64,000 nucleotides of DNA from NCBI GenBank assembly GCA_900110015.1, contig FOCD01000001.1:248001-312000 (forward strand). The letters run 5' to 3'. Positions 16,523-28,574 of this stretch are shown piece after piece (positions within the stretch are counted from its first letter, which is position 1; each line of letters begins with the position of its first letter). Position numbers and translations under genes: made by a program. The notes beneath the pieces were generated by a model that worked only from the letters and a program-made list of their open reading frames with translations, was not told the DNA's origin and did no database searches. This DNA is from Terribacillus saccharophilus. GTDB lineage: Bacteria > Bacillota > Bacilli > Bacillales > Amphibacillaceae.

Positions 16523-16831
16523 ATGTACGCAATTATTGAAACTGGTGGAAAACAAGTTAAAGTAACAGAAGGACAAACTATCTACGTTGAGAAATTGGAC
16601 GGAGAGAACGGTGCAGAAGTTACTTTTGACAAAGTATTGGTAGTTGGTGGCGACGATGTTAAAATCGGTGCTCCATTCGTTGAAGGTGCGACGGTTACTG
16701 CAACTGTTGAGAAGCAAGGCCGCGCTAAGAAGATCAACGTGATCAAGTTTAAAGCGAAGAAAAACTACAAACGCAAACAAGGCCATCGTCAACCTTACAC
16801 TAAATTGACAATCGGCAAAATCAACGCGTAA
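16523..16831 (+). CDS. rplU: 50S ribosomal protein L21
   Basis: Large-subunit protein of 102 residues starting [11 protein letters not shown], with the family signature [12 protein letters not shown] and a basic C-terminal stretch [15 protein letters not shown]. Preceded by the ribosome site AGAGGAGGTG. First gene of rplU-prp-rpmA. Confidence 0.98.
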   Translation: MYAIIETGGKQVKVTEGQTIYVEKLDGENGAEVTFDKVLVVGGDDVKIGAPFVEGATVTATVEKQGRAKKINVIKFKAKKNYKRKQGHRQPYTKLTIGKINA

Positions 16832-16839
16832 GGCGAACC

Positions 16840-17474
<635 letters not shown>

Positions 17475-17486
17475 TTCTTGGAGAGA

Positions 17487-17517
17487 GACTCTAGCCTTCG
17501 GGTTAGGGTCTTTTTTT
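17487..17517 (+). terminator. Terminator after rpmA
   Basis: A 10-bp stem with a UUCG tetraloop (17487-17496 with 17501-17510), followed by seven T. Confidence 0.92.
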
Positions 17518-17604
17518 CTAATCCACATCTATTTGCACCACATATTGTTGAGTATGAAGAAGGAGTTGCCCTCTCAACTGCTTTTTCTTAAAGGAGGAAT
17601 ACAG

Positions 17605-18138
17605 TTGGAATATCATGAAGTGATGACGCTGTTAGGATTTACACGCCATGAATGGATGAATCGGCTCCAACTCCTACATAGCTATTCCAAATTAGGTAAG
17701 GATGAAAAGGTACAGGAAAAAATCGAGGAAGCCATTTATTTGGCAGATGAAGAGCGAAAGCTGTCCAATCTGAACATTCCAGAGACTTTCGTCTGGATTC
17801 TTTCATTCAACTGGACCTACTCTCAGTTTCGGATTAAGTTCCATGTCGAAGAGTCCATACCGAAGATTTGGGAATATGACAAGAGAATTCGAGAAAACTT
17901 AGAAGCAGTAGTGGATGCATTAAGTGAAAGTGCGCAGGAGATGGAATTGTATGAAGGCTTGCTCCATGTAAAGACGCGGGAGGAAGAACCAGTCATAGAA
18001 ATGTCGTTTGTAGGAACGTTTACGGGCTGGGATAATTTACAGCTGATCGGCCAGAAAGATTATGTCCGAGAAGTGAAAATTGAATCATTGCCAGAGAAGA
18101 AATCACGCTGTACTATCGTACTGGCGTGCAATATATGA
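17605..18138 (+). CDS. spo0B: Sporulation phosphotransferase Spo0B
   Basis: Relays phosphate from Spo0F to Spo0A in the sporulation phosphorelay. I set the start at TTG 17605, seven bases after AAAGGAGG; the frame continues upstream without support. The 177-residue protein has the helical hairpin with the phospho-accepting His in RHEWMNRLQLL (about residue 15) and a degenerate ATPase-like C-terminal domain. Next to obgE, as in B. subtilis. Confidence 0.92.
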   Translation: MEYHEVMTLLGFTRHEWMNRLQLLHSYSKLGKDEKVQEKIEEAIYLADEERKLSNLNIPETFVWILSFNWTYSQFRIKFHVEESIPKIWEYDKRIRENLEAVVDALSESAQEMELYEGLLHVKTREEEPVIEMSFVGTFTGWDNLQLIGQKDYVREVKIESLPEKKSRCTIVLACNI

Positions 18139-19428
<1,290 letters not shown>

Positions 19429-19456
19429 TTCTGTGTGAGCCAAGGTGGGGAATAGC

Positions 19457-19906
19457 ATGGCAGAGAAGGAAGAACAATTTTACCTCGTGCGCAGTGATGT
19501 ACTGCCGGAATCGATGAAAAAAACATTGCAGGCAAAGGAACTGCTGGAGCGCAAAAAGGTTGCTTCTGTTTTCGATGCTGTACAGCAGGTTGACCTTTCA
19601 CGCAGTGTTTTTTACAAGTATCGGGATGCTGTATTCCCGTTCCGCGCCATGGTGAAGCAGCGGATGATCACTCTTTTCTTCCACTTAGAGGATCGGACTG
19701 GTACGCTGTCCGAGCTATTGGCCATCGTTGCAAGATCAGGGGGCAACATCCTGACAATTCATCAGACGATACCCTTGCAAGGAAGAGCCAATGTCACCAT
19801 ATCATTGAATACGGCAGGCATGCATACTGATATCCAGTCGCTGCTGGATGAACTGAGAGCATTAGCATATGTAGATAAAGTAGAGATTTTGAGTTCGGAA
19901 GCTTAG
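19457..19906 (+). CDS. pheB: ACT-domain protein PheB
   Basis: Small ACT-domain regulator (149 residues) of the UPF0735 family, historically called PheB because it precedes pheA. Residues 70-145 form the ACT domain ([20 protein letters not shown]). The exact ligand is uncertain; an aromatic amino acid is likely from context. The ATG at 19457 has GGTGGGG six bases upstream. Confidence 0.92.
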   Translation: MAEKEEQFYLVRSDVLPESMKKTLQAKELLERKKVASVFDAVQQVDLSRSVFYKYRDAVFPFRAMVKQRMITLFFHLEDRTGTLSELLAIVARSGGNILTIHQTIPLQGRANVTISLNTAGMHTDIQSLLDELRALAYVDKVEILSSEA

Positions 19907-19924
19907 GCAAGGGAGCAGAGGAAG

Positions 19925-20788
19925 ATGAAGATCAGTTATCTAGGACCAAAGGGAACATTCACGAAAATGGCTGTAGATGCGTTATTCCCTGGTGAAGAAG
20001 CATATAGCTATGCGACAATCCCGCAATGCATGGACGCTGTCACAAATGGGGAAATGGACTATTGTGTCGTTCCAGTCGAAAATACGATTGAAGGTACAGT
20101 GCCAATTACGATGGATTATCTTATTCATCAAGCGAAACTGCCGATTGTCGGTGAGATTGTTATTCCGATACGTCAGCATTTACTGACGAATAATGAGCTG
20201 GAGTTAAGTGAGATTAAAGCGGTATACTCGCATAGTCATGCAATTGCGCAATGTCATCAGTTTTTGCATACAAAGCTCCCACAAGCGATTACCCATGCGA
20301 CTTCCTCCACTGGTACAGCGGCTGAGATGGTGGCTGATATGGAGGAGCCCGCAGCGGCTATCGGTAATGAACTGGCTGCAAAAGAGTTCGGTCTGACGAT
20401 TCTGCAAGAAGATATCCATGACTATGCAAATAATCATACACGTTTCTTCATTTTGGCAGACCCTGCAGCGAAAGTACCTGAAACAATCGTTTCAAGTACT
20501 AACAGAAAGACGTCATTATATGTAACTCTTCCTCGTGACTACGCAGGTGCGCTGCATCAAGTATTGGCAGCATTTGCTTGGCGGAATATCAATATGTCGA
20601 AAATTGAATCCAGACCGATGAAAACTGGTCTGGGGAATTATTTCTTCATCATGGATGTAACGTGTGAAGCAGAAGATATACTCTTCCAAGGTGTACAACA
20701 AGAGCTAACAGCTTTAGGCTGCAGTCTCACGGTACTTGGAAGCTACCCAATTCATCAATATGAGAAAAAAGCCGGCGCGAATTTATAG
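19925..20788 (+). CDS. pheA: Prephenate dehydratase
   Basis: Converts prephenate to phenylpyruvate in phenylalanine synthesis. The monofunctional 287-residue form has the periplasmic-binding-like catalytic domain (MKISYLGPKGTFT, VVPVENTIEGTV, NHTRFFIL) and a C-terminal ACT domain with the phenylalanine-binding ESRPMKTGLGNYFFIMD. The stop codon lies inside the loop of the following terminator. Confidence 0.96.
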   Translation: MKISYLGPKGTFTKMAVDALFPGEEAYSYATIPQCMDAVTNGEMDYCVVPVENTIEGTVPITMDYLIHQAKLPIVGEIVIPIRQHLLTNNELELSEIKAVYSHSHAIAQCHQFLHTKLPQAITHATSSTGTAAEMVADMEEPAAAIGNELAAKEFGLTILQEDIHDYANNHTRFFILADPAAKVPETIVSSTNRKTSLYVTLPRDYAGALHQVLAAFAWRNINMSKIESRPMKTGLGNYFFIMDVTCEAEDILFQGVQQELTALGCSLTVLGSYPIHQYEKKAGANL

Positions 20789-20803
20789 TGTGCCGGCTTT
20801 TTC
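20765..20803 (+). terminator. Terminator overlapping the pheA stop
   Basis: AAAAAAGCCGGC pairs with GCCGGCTTTTT; the TAG stop is in the loop. Confidence 0.88.
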
Positions 20804-20877
20804 TATTTCAACCTTTTTGAATGTGATGCATAAGATGGTGAAGTAGTGCGTGAATTCATGAAAGGGGAGTTTCAGTT

Positions 20878-22047
20878 TTGAAGATTCATATTGTACAGAA
20901 AGGCGATACTATGTGGAGTATCGCGAGAAAATATGGTGTCAGCTTTGACGAATTGCGAGGATTAAACGGGCATATCCGTGAGCCGGAGCTTGCGGTGCCA
21001 GGGATGAAGTTGAAAATACCGTCAACAGCAAAAGCAGTAGCAAAGGAAGCAGTTCTTCGCTCTGAAGCTGAAGGAAGCACACCGCCTGCAAACACAGGAC
21101 AACAAACACCTGCTCAAACGTTCCATAATACACCAGCGATCCAAGAAGATGACATGTCTGCTACTCCATATCCGATTATGCCGCAGATGCCGCAAATCTC
21201 TATGCCTGGTCAAGGTGGAAGCTCTTATCCGAATATGCCTCAGCAACAGTCTTATACTGGAGCACTTCCTATGCAGCCGATGCCGCAAATTCATCAAGGG
21301 CAGCAGATGCAAGGCTTTCCATCTTATCAGCAGCCCCATCAAGGTGCCTGGCAGCAGCCACAGCACGGAAGCTGGCTGATACAGCAGCCAGGATATGGCG
21401 GCATGCCTATGCATGAGGGTGGAAATATGCCGGGAATGCAGCCGGGCCAGATGCAAGGTGACTGGAACATGCAAGGAGGCCAGCCGGGCCAGCAAATGCA
21501 AGGTGACTGGAACATGCAAGGAGGCCAACCAGGTCAGCAAATGCAAGGCGACTGGGGAATGATGCAAGGAGGCCAGCCAGGTCAGCAAATGCAAGGTGAC
21601 TGGAACATGCAAGGAGGCCAACCAGGTCAGCAAATGCAAGGCGACTGGGGAATGATGCAAGGAGGCCAGCCAGGTCAGCAGATGCAAGGTGACTGGGGAA
21701 TGATGCAAGGAGGCCAGCCAGGTCAGCAAATGCAAGGTGACTGGAACATGCAAGGAGGCCAACCAGGTCAGCAAATGCAAGGCGACTGGGGAATGATGCA
21801 AGGAGGCCAGCCAGGTCAGCAAAGGGAAGTGCCTTTTAACTCTTATGATCAACCAGCGCCTTATTCTTACCCGCCAGCGGCAATGCGCTCTTGTTGCGGT
21901 CCGGATATTCCTTTTCCTTCGGCACCAGAATTTACACAAGCACAGCCGGAATTGAGAGATCCTTACGGTGTACAACAGCCGCTCGCTGATTTCTATGAGC
22001 CTTCCCCTGCCCAAGATCTGCCGGGAGATGAACAAGAAAATAAGTGA
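20878..22047 (+). CDS. safA: Spore coat morphogenetic protein SafA
   Basis: Organises the inner coat and attaches it at the cortex surface. The TTG start at 20878 (AAAGGGGAG upstream) leads to a LysM domain at residues 1-50 (HIVQKGDTMWSIARKYGVSF), a Pro/Met/Gln-rich linker, then eight near-identical 15- or 16-residue repeats at residues 192-315, and a C-terminal part with CCGPDIPFPSAPEF. At 389 residues it resembles B. subtilis SafA in size, but the perfect repeat block is a local elaboration. Position after pheA and before bofC supports orthology. A SpoVID-interacting region next to LysM is expected but I cannot confirm it. Confidence 0.9.
   Translation: MKIHIVQKGDTMWSIARKYGVSFDELRGLNGHIREPELAVPGMKLKIPSTAKAVAKEAVLRSEAEGSTPPANTGQQTPAQTFHNTPAIQEDDMSATPYPIMPQMPQISMPGQGGSSYPNMPQQQSYTGALPMQPMPQIHQGQQMQGFPSYQQPHQGAWQQPQHGSWLIQQPGYGGMPMHEGGNMPGMQPGQMQGDWNMQGGQPGQQMQGDWNMQGGQPGQQMQGDWGMMQGGQPGQQMQGDWNMQGGQPGQQMQGDWGMMQGGQPGQQMQGDWGMMQGGQPGQQMQGDWNMQGGQPGQQMQGDWGMMQGGQPGQQREVPFNSYDQPAPYSYPPAAMRSCCGPDIPFPSAPEFTQAQPELRDPYGVQQPLADFYEPSPAQDLPGDEQENK
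21451..21822 (+). repeat. Eight in-frame tandem repeats inside safA
   Basis: Two unit types alternate: A is MQGDWNMQGGQPGQQ (45 bases) and B is MQGDWGMMQGGQPGQQ (48 bases). The order is A A B A B B A B, 372 bases in all. Near-identity at DNA level, including silent positions, points to recent expansion by slippage or unequal exchange. Confidence 0.97.
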
Positions 22048-22050
22048 AAT

Positions 22051-22085
22051 AAAAAAGGCCCCTTCTACCGTTGAAGGGGCTTTCA
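22051..22085. terminator. Bidirectional terminator between safA and the convergent small gene
   Basis: GCCCCTTC (22058-22065) pairs with GAAGGGGC (22073-22080), flanked by AAAAAA on the left and TTT on the right. Confidence 0.85.
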
Positions 22086-22086
22086 T

Positions 22087-22296
22087 TTATAATATACCAT
22101 GCTCTTCGAAAATGCGGTGCATATCCTGACGATACTTATCTTCCATAGCAAGTACTTCTGCTTTGGACAAACCGGCGTGTTGAATGTGATTTCTAAGTAT
22201 CAAGGTCGCTTTTTCTTCTGAGAAAACGCTCGCCATATTTGCTTCGCTTTTCGCTTCCACGTAGTGGAGGTACTTTTGCTGCGTAGTGTTTCTCAC
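22087..22296 (-). CDS. Hypothetical small protein, 69 residues
   Basis: I do not recognise this protein. The frame starts at GTG with AAAGGCGGGA seven bases upstream and ends at a shared bidirectional terminator, so gene structure looks complete. The product is hydrophilic, predicted helical and charged (LHYVEAKSEANMASVFSEEK, MEDKYRQDMHRIFEEHGIL), with no membrane segment or Cys. It is convergent to safA and divergent from bofC, so sporulation expression is possible but not shown. Confidence 0.65.
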   Translation of the reverse strand: MRNTTQQKYLHYVEAKSEANMASVFSEEKATLILRNHIQHAGLSKAEVLAMEDKYRQDMHRIFEEHGIL

Positions 22297-22461
22297 TTTT
22301 TATCCCGCCTTTGTTTTCAACTTTCTAATCCTTTACCACATATAATCGAAAAGAAAACCAGAAAAGTGTCGGTCAAACTATTATTTTTTCAAAAAAAACG
22401 GATAAAGAAGCGTTAACAGGAAAAAATGAAGGCAAATGCAACGGAATAGGGGTGGAAGATC

Positions 22462-22947
22462 ATGAGACGTTTCTTAGTCTTTTGTTTGCTTTTCCTTTTA
22501 GTAGTTCCAAGTGTAACAGTGCACGCTGCGGATCCAGTAGAAGTGAAGGTCGTACTGCAACGTCAATATATTGATGGCAAGCAGACAGAGGTGGCCCATC
22601 AAGAGAAAATCTATGCCATGGAAGATTTCTGGTCAACCTATCATGATTGGCAGCTTGTTTCCCAGAAAGAAGGTTTAGTTGTATTCAAACAGGAAGTGAT
22701 GGATATTTCACCCTCATTAAAGAAGAATGGCTATTTCGGTATATACAAAGGTAAGCTGACCATATTCGAAGGCCGGCCGGTTGATCAGCAAGCAATCCAA
22801 TCGTTCTATCAGATAAATAAAGGAAAGTTGGAAAGTCATCAAGCAGAAGAGCTCGAAGATGGGATCAAGATTCAATCTAGAGAAGTGTATGAAGATGTCC
22901 TGGAAGCATTCCGTTCCAAAAACGATATAGCACCGCTACCAAGCTAA
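22462..22947 (+). CDS. bofC: Forespore protein BofC
   Basis: Intermembrane-space protein made in the forespore that restrains the SpoIVB signalling protease, and so delays pro-sigma-K processing. The 161-residue protein has a Sec signal peptide (about residues 1-22, ending VTVHA) and the two BofC domains, with YIDGKQTEVAHQEKIYAMED near the start of the first. It is followed by a terminator. Together with spoIVFA, spoIVFB and sigK it puts much of the sigma-K checkpoint in this window. Confidence 0.92.
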   Translation: MRRFLVFCLLFLLVVPSVTVHAADPVEVKVVLQRQYIDGKQTEVAHQEKIYAMEDFWSTYHDWQLVSQKEGLVVFKQEVMDISPSLKKNGYFGIYKGKLTIFEGRPVDQQAIQSFYQINKGKLESHQAEELEDGIKIQSREVYEDVLEAFRSKNDIAPLPS

Positions 22948-22981
22948 AGGATCGTCCCTCAGGAGAGGGAGATCCTTTTCC
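22947..22981 (+). terminator. Terminator after bofC
   Basis: AAGGATC pairs with GATCCTT and CCCTC with GAGGG around an AGGA loop. Confidence 0.8.
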
Positions 22982-23066
22982 TGTTTTTCGCCATTAACCT
23001 TATACGAACATACGCTTGTGTGGTAAAATAGAAGGAAGTTATTGATTCAGGTAGGAGAGAAACAGC

Positions 23067-23681
23067 ATGATAGCGTATGTTAAAGGCAAGATTACTGGAA
23101 TTACAGAAGAAGCTGTGCTTGTAGAAGCACACGGTGTTGGTTATGAAATCATTTGCCCGAATCCTTTCCAATTCCAAATGGAAGAAGGCAAGGAGGCGCT
23201 CGTCCATACATATCATTATGTACGGGAGGACGCACAGACATTGTTCGGGTTTAAAAATACAGAAGACAAGTTCTTGTTTCAAAAATTGCTTGGGGTGTCA
23301 GGGATCGGACCGAAAAATGCCTTGCAGATCCTAGCGGGTGTCAATGTCGAGGAATTTGTCGCAGCAATCGAACGGGAAGATGATAAGTTCCTGACAAGCT
23401 TCCAGGGTGTTGGGAAGAAGACAGCACGTCAAATGGTGCTCGACTTGAAAGGTAAGCTCGTTTATATGGTATCGCTTACTGCAATCGAAGCATCTGCTGG
23501 AACAGAAAGCAATACATCGAAGAAACGTCTTGCATTAGCAGATGCAGAAGATGCAATGCGGGCTCTAGGATATCAAGAGCGGGAAATTAAAGCAGTCTTG
23601 CCGCAGCTAAAAAAAGAAGATAGCGACAGTGCTGATCACCTGATTAAGAAAGGCTTGGCTTTGTTAAGTCAAAAGAAATAA
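23067..23681 (+). CDS. ruvA: Holliday junction branch-migration protein RuvA
   Basis: Tetrameric junction-binding subunit that targets RuvB to four-way junctions. OB fold at residues 1-62, two helix-hairpin-helix motifs (GVSGIGPKNAL near 79 and FQGVGKKTARQM near 114) and the C-terminal RuvB-interacting domain. Normal length at 204 residues. Followed by ruvB after 12 bases. Confidence 0.97.
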   Translation: MIAYVKGKITGITEEAVLVEAHGVGYEIICPNPFQFQMEEGKEALVHTYHYVREDAQTLFGFKNTEDKFLFQKLLGVSGIGPKNALQILAGVNVEEFVAAIEREDDKFLTSFQGVGKKTARQMVLDLKGKLVYMVSLTAIEASAGTESNTSKKRLALADAEDAMRALGYQEREIKAVLPQLKKEDSDSADHLIKKGLALLSQKK

Positions 23682-23693
23682 AGGAGTGCGAAG

Positions 23694-24695
23694 ATGGAAG
23701 ATCGCATGATTACGAACGAATTGAAACAGGAAGACGAAGTGATCGAGCTCAGTCTGCGCCCGTCCACCTTAAAGCAATACATCGGCCAGCATAAAGCAAA
23801 AGAAAATCTGGCTATTTTCATAGAGGCAGCAAAAATGCGTGATGAGCCGCTTGACCATGTCTTGCTCTACGGACCGCCAGGACTGGGTAAAACAACGATG
23901 GCGTCGATTATTGCCAATGAAATGGGAGTATCATTTCGGGCAACGAGCGGACCTGCTATTGAAAAAGCAGGAGATTTGGCAGCGATTTTAAGCTCGCTGG
24001 AAGCAGGCGATGTGCTGTTCATCGATGAAATTCATCGATTGCCAAGAGCGGTTGAGGAGATACTATATCCCGCTATGGAAGATTTCTTTCTGGACATTGT
24101 CATTGGAACCGGACCTAGCGCACGCAGCGTTCGTCTTGATTTGCCGCCATTCACATTGGTTGGTGCGACGACGAGAGCTGGATTACTATCTGCACCTCTC
24201 AGAGACCGTTTTGGTGTGCTGAGCCGCCTTGAATTCTATAATACGGAAGATTTGGCGAGCATAGTCGAGCGTACAGCAGTCATTTTCGATGTTGAAATTG
24301 AACCTTCTGCTGCCAACGAGGTAGCATTGCGTTCGAGGGGAACACCCCGGATTGCCAATCGACTCCTGAAAAGGGTACGCGATATATCCCAGGTCAAAGG
24401 GGAAGACTATATTACACAGGAAACAACCCATGCAGCGCTTAATCAGCTTCAAGTGGATGAAAAGGGCCTTGATCATATCGATCATAAGCTGCTGACAACA
24501 ATCATGGATCAATTTCGCGGAGGCCCAGTCGGACTTGATACAATCAGTGCGACAATCGGAGAAGAGTCCCAGACGATTGAGGATGTATACGAACCGTATT
24601 TGCTGCAGATTGGTTTCATACAACGAACACCGCGCGGTCGCGTTGTGACCCATCTTGCCTATGCCCATTTCAACCGGGAGGTGCCAGGGGCTTGA
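23694..24695 (+). CDS. ruvB: Holliday junction branch-migration ATPase RuvB
   Basis: AAA+ motor of the RuvAB complex. Walker [10 protein letters not shown] near residue 61, Walker B DEIHRL near 112, sensor GATTRAG near 160, arginine finger region PLRDRFG, and the winged-helix C-terminal domain ending RTPRGRVVT. 333 residues. Its stop overlaps the next start. Confidence 0.98.
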   Translation: MEDRMITNELKQEDEVIELSLRPSTLKQYIGQHKAKENLAIFIEAAKMRDEPLDHVLLYGPPGLGKTTMASIIANEMGVSFRATSGPAIEKAGDLAAILSSLEAGDVLFIDEIHRLPRAVEEILYPAMEDFFLDIVIGTGPSARSVRLDLPPFTLVGATTRAGLLSAPLRDRFGVLSRLEFYNTEDLASIVERTAVIFDVEIEPSAANEVALRSRGTPRIANRLLKRVRDISQVKGEDYITQETTHAALNQLQVDEKGLDHIDHKLLTTIMDQFRGGPVGLDTISATIGEESQTIEDVYEPYLLQIGFIQRTPRGRVVTHLAYAHFNREVPGA

Positions 24696-24892
24696 CCGGC
24701 ATTGGAAAAATCTTTATTCTTATAGGCGTTGTGTGTATTATAATCGGCATCATAATGTCGTTTGTTGGCAAACTGCCAGGAGATATCGTTTTTAAGAAAG
24801 GGAACACGACAGTCTACTTTCCGATCGTAACATCGATTGTAGTTAGTATTGTACTGTCGCTTATATTGTTCCTCTTCAACAAATTTCGCTGA
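24692..24892 (+). CDS. DUF2905 small membrane protein
   Basis: 66-residue protein with two membrane helices around the conserved [15 protein letters not shown] loop that defines DUF2905. The TTG start overlaps the ruvB stop by four bases, so translation is coupled to ruvB. Function is unknown; position between ruvB and queA is common in Bacillaceae. Confidence 0.88.
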   Translation: MTGIGKIFILIGVVCIIIGIIMSFVGKLPGDIVFKKGNTTVYFPIVTSIVVSIVLSLILFLFNKFR

Positions 24893-24914
24893 TACAGACT
24901 AGGAGTTAACAGGT

Positions 24915-25943
24915 ATGGATATACAGGAATACGATTTTCATTTACCAGAAGAACTAATCGCCCAGACGCCGCTTCTGGATCGGACTGCGTCAAGGCTGCT
25001 TGTGTTAAATAAAGAAGAGAAGACAATGGAGCACCGCCATTTTGCTGATATCGGTGACTATCTAAAGTCTGGTGACTGTCTTGTTTTAAATGATACACGT
25101 GTGCTTCCGGCACGATTGTATGGTATTAAGAAGGACACACAGGCAAAAGTAGAGATTCTCTTACTGAAGCAAGTGGAAGGTGACAGCTGGGAAGTATTGG
25201 TCAAACCGGCCAAGAAAGTCAAAGTCGGTACAGAGCTTAGCTTTGGTGACGGAAAACTAACAGCTGTATGTAAGGAATTACTTGAGCATGGTGGTCGGAT
25301 TGTTGAGTTCCAATATGATGGCATCTTCTATGAAGTGCTGGAGCAGCTTGGTGAAATGCCTTTACCACCCTATATTAAGGAACAGTTGCCCGATCAGGAG
25401 CGTTATCAGACTGTGTATGCAAAGGAACAAGGATCTGCTGCAGCACCGACAGCAGGACTGCACTTTACGAAGGAGCTGCTTGCTAGTCTCCAGGAAAAAG
25501 GTGTGGAAATTGCGTTCATCACACTTCATGTTGGGTTGGGAACATTCCGCCCTGTAAGTGTGGATTCAATAGAGGAACATGAAATGCATGCTGAATTCTA
25601 TCAGATGTCACAGGAAACAGCAGATCAGCTGACTCGGATACGTGAAAACGGCGGACGGATCATCTCAGTTGGAACGACATCGACACGAACATTGGAAACA
25701 ATCACACGTGATCATGATGGAAAATTCGTGGCAGCAAGCGGCTGGACGGATATTTTCATATATCCAGGCTTCACCTATCGAGCTATAGACGGCTTGATCA
25801 CTAATTTCCATTTGCCGAAATCCACATTGATTATGCTTGTTAGTGCATTTGCCGGAAGGGACTTCATCCTTGATGCGTACCGGACAGCTGTAGAAGAACG
25901 CTATCGTTTCTTCAGCTTCGGCGATGCAATGCTGCTCGTATAG
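24915..25943 (+). CDS. queA: S-adenosylmethionine:tRNA ribosyltransferase-isomerase
   Basis: Transfers and isomerises the ribosyl part of SAM to preQ1 at tRNA position 34, giving epoxyqueuosine. Starts [20 protein letters not shown], with the family motifs [24 protein letters not shown] and [19 protein letters not shown]. 342 residues, full length. Followed by tgt, the previous step of the pathway. Confidence 0.97.
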   Translation: MDIQEYDFHLPEELIAQTPLLDRTASRLLVLNKEEKTMEHRHFADIGDYLKSGDCLVLNDTRVLPARLYGIKKDTQAKVEILLLKQVEGDSWEVLVKPAKKVKVGTELSFGDGKLTAVCKELLEHGGRIVEFQYDGIFYEVLEQLGEMPLPPYIKEQLPDQERYQTVYAKEQGSAAAPTAGLHFTKELLASLQEKGVEIAFITLHVGLGTFRPVSVDSIEEHEMHAEFYQMSQETADQLTRIRENGGRIISVGTTSTRTLETITRDHDGKFVAASGWTDIFIYPGFTYRAIDGLITNFHLPKSTLIMLVSAFAGRDFILDAYRTAVEERYRFFSFGDAMLLV

Positions 25944-25954
25944 ATTGATAATAG

Positions 25955-27109
<1,155 letters not shown>

Positions 27110-27125
27110 AAAGGGGGAGCAGTAA

Positions 27126-27389
27126 ATGAATATTCAAAGTTTAATACTGATCGTATTAATGTTTGTCATCTTCTACTTCCTGTTGATTCGTCCGCAGCAG
27201 AAGCGTCAGAAACAGGTTAGAGAAATGCAGTCTAGCTTGAAAAAAGGAGACAGCATCGTTACCATCGGTGGTTTACATGGTAAGGTGCATGCTATAGACG
27301 AGGCATCTGTAGTCCTGACTACGGATGACGGCAGTAAATTGACGTTCGATCGTAACGCGATCCGTGACGTTAAACCTTCAGAAGTGTAA
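27126..27389 (+). CDS. yajC: Preprotein translocase subunit YajC
   Basis: Small Sec accessory membrane protein (87 residues): one N-terminal helix followed by the motif YFLLIRPQQKRQK and a small soluble domain with GDSIVTIGGLHGKV. 16 bases after tgt. Confidence 0.96.
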   Translation: MNIQSLILIVLMFVIFYFLLIRPQQKRQKQVREMQSSLKKGDSIVTIGGLHGKVHAIDEASVVLTTDDGSKLTFDRNAIRDVKPSEV

Positions 27390-27390
27390 A

Positions 27391-27425
27391 AGACAAAGAC
27401 AGGAGATTTCTCTCCTGTCTTTTTT
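27391..27425. terminator. Bidirectional terminator between yajC and the convergent gene
   Basis: AGACAGGAGA (27397-27406) pairs perfectly with TCTCCTGTCT (27411-27420), TTTC loop, T-run on the right, A-rich on the left. Confidence 0.88.
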
Positions 27426-27795
27426 ATGTGCTCGTTTTAATGTTAACACCAATCATACCTCCGACTAGAGCAGCTGCTAGAAAGCCGCCATGCGTCAATA
27501 ATTGTGTTCCTGAAAATCCTACCTGATAACCGAGATACTGATAGAGAAGGATGAAAAGAGAAAATCCGATTGCGGTCATACCGCCGAGCATCCAACCTTT
27601 ATCTTCGCCTTTCACTCCCGCAATGAAACCTCCGATGAATAAACTGAGTACTCCAGCTCCAAGGGTCGTCCAGTCCAGCATGCCTTTCCCCATCTCCGTG
27701 AAGCGAAGTAATAACGCCAATGTGAAGCTGATGAATAGCAGCAGCGCAAATACGGTAATCCAACCATACAATATAGCTTGTACATTTCTTTTCAC
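27424..27795 (-). CDS. yrzE: TIGR04086 family membrane protein (YrzE-like)
   Basis: 123-residue protein with four membrane helices and small-residue-rich repeats (GAGVLSLFIGGFIAGVKGED), typical of the TIGR04086 family found at this place in Bacillaceae. No catalytic residues are evident and the function is unknown. Convergent with yajC, divergent from the DUF421 gene. Confidence 0.82.
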   Translation of the reverse strand: MKRNVQAILYGWITVFALLLFISFTLALLLRFTEMGKGMLDWTTLGAGVLSLFIGGFIAGVKGEDKGWMLGGMTAIGFSLFILLYQYLGYQVGFSGTQLLTHGGFLAAALVGGMIGVNIKTST

Positions 27796-27904
27796 AAAGA
27801 TCCCTCCAGCTAGTCTATATGGCTACTGTATGCTCGTCCGTTCAAATTAAGAACGAATAGAACCATTACTCTTACACAAAATAAACAAAAAGGAGGCGGG
27901 CATT

Positions 27905-28567
27905 TTGCTGGATACACTGGAATGGTCGATTATAGGAAGAACGATTCTTTCTTATATTGTCATCGTAATTATTTTCCGCCTTATGGGTAAACGGGAGATT
28001 GGTGAATTGAGCATCATCGATTTAGTCGTTTATTTGATGTTAGCTGAAATAGCTGTATTTTCCATAGAAGACCCGAGCAGTCACTTGCTTCACTTTATCG
28101 TGCCGATGGTAATACTCTTGATAATACAAAGAGGCACGGCATTACTTTCCTTAAAGTTTCCTAAGATGCGTGATTTTATGGAAGGAAAGCCATCAGTCAT
28201 AATTTCGCGCGGTAAGATAGACGAGTATGAAATGCGCAAGCAACGTTACAGCTTTTCTGATCTTCAGCAGCAGCTGAGAGAAAAAGGGACGAAAAGTGTA
28301 CAGGATGTCGATTTTGCAATTTTGGAGACATCCGGTGAATTGTCTGTATTTGAAAAGCAGGATACAGATGATGGCAGCAGCGGCTTTGTTCAGCCATTGA
28401 TTATTGATGGTGAGATTCAGCAAAAGGCGTTGGATACTATCAATAAATCTGATTATTGGCTTCGCGGTGAGATGAAGCGCCATGGCCATCCTGATATTGG
28501 ACGCATCTCGTATTGTACGCTTGACCAAGACCATAACTGGTATATTGATCGAAAAGATGAACGCTGA
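27905..28567 (+). CDS. DUF421 (YetF-like) membrane protein, YrbG-like
   Basis: Three membrane helices at about residues 8-85 are followed by a two-part cytoplasmic domain (MEGKPSVIISRGKIDEYEMR is the family hallmark). DUF421 proteins such as YetF occur in spore formers; a general role is not established. TTG start after AAAAAGGAGGCGGG. 220 residues. Convergent with spoVB. Confidence 0.87.
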   Translation: MLDTLEWSIIGRTILSYIVIVIIFRLMGKREIGELSIIDLVVYLMLAEIAVFSIEDPSSHLLHFIVPMVILLIIQRGTALLSLKFPKMRDFMEGKPSVIISRGKIDEYEMRKQRYSFSDLQQQLREKGTKSVQDVDFAILETSGELSVFEKQDTDDGSSGFVQPLIIDGEIQQKALDTINKSDYWLRGEMKRHGHPDIGRISYCTLDQDHNWYIDRKDER

Positions 28568-28574
28568 ATGACAG

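Noticed and set aside
21451-21822. CRISPR-like regular repeat spacing
   Set aside because: The repeats are directly adjacent, in frame and without unique spacers; they are coding tandem repeats of safA.
21022-22086. Long open frame (354 codons) antisense to safA
   Set aside because: It exists because the safA repeat has no stop codons on the reverse strand. The product is a periodic Leu/His/Ser-rich string and it has no ribosome site.
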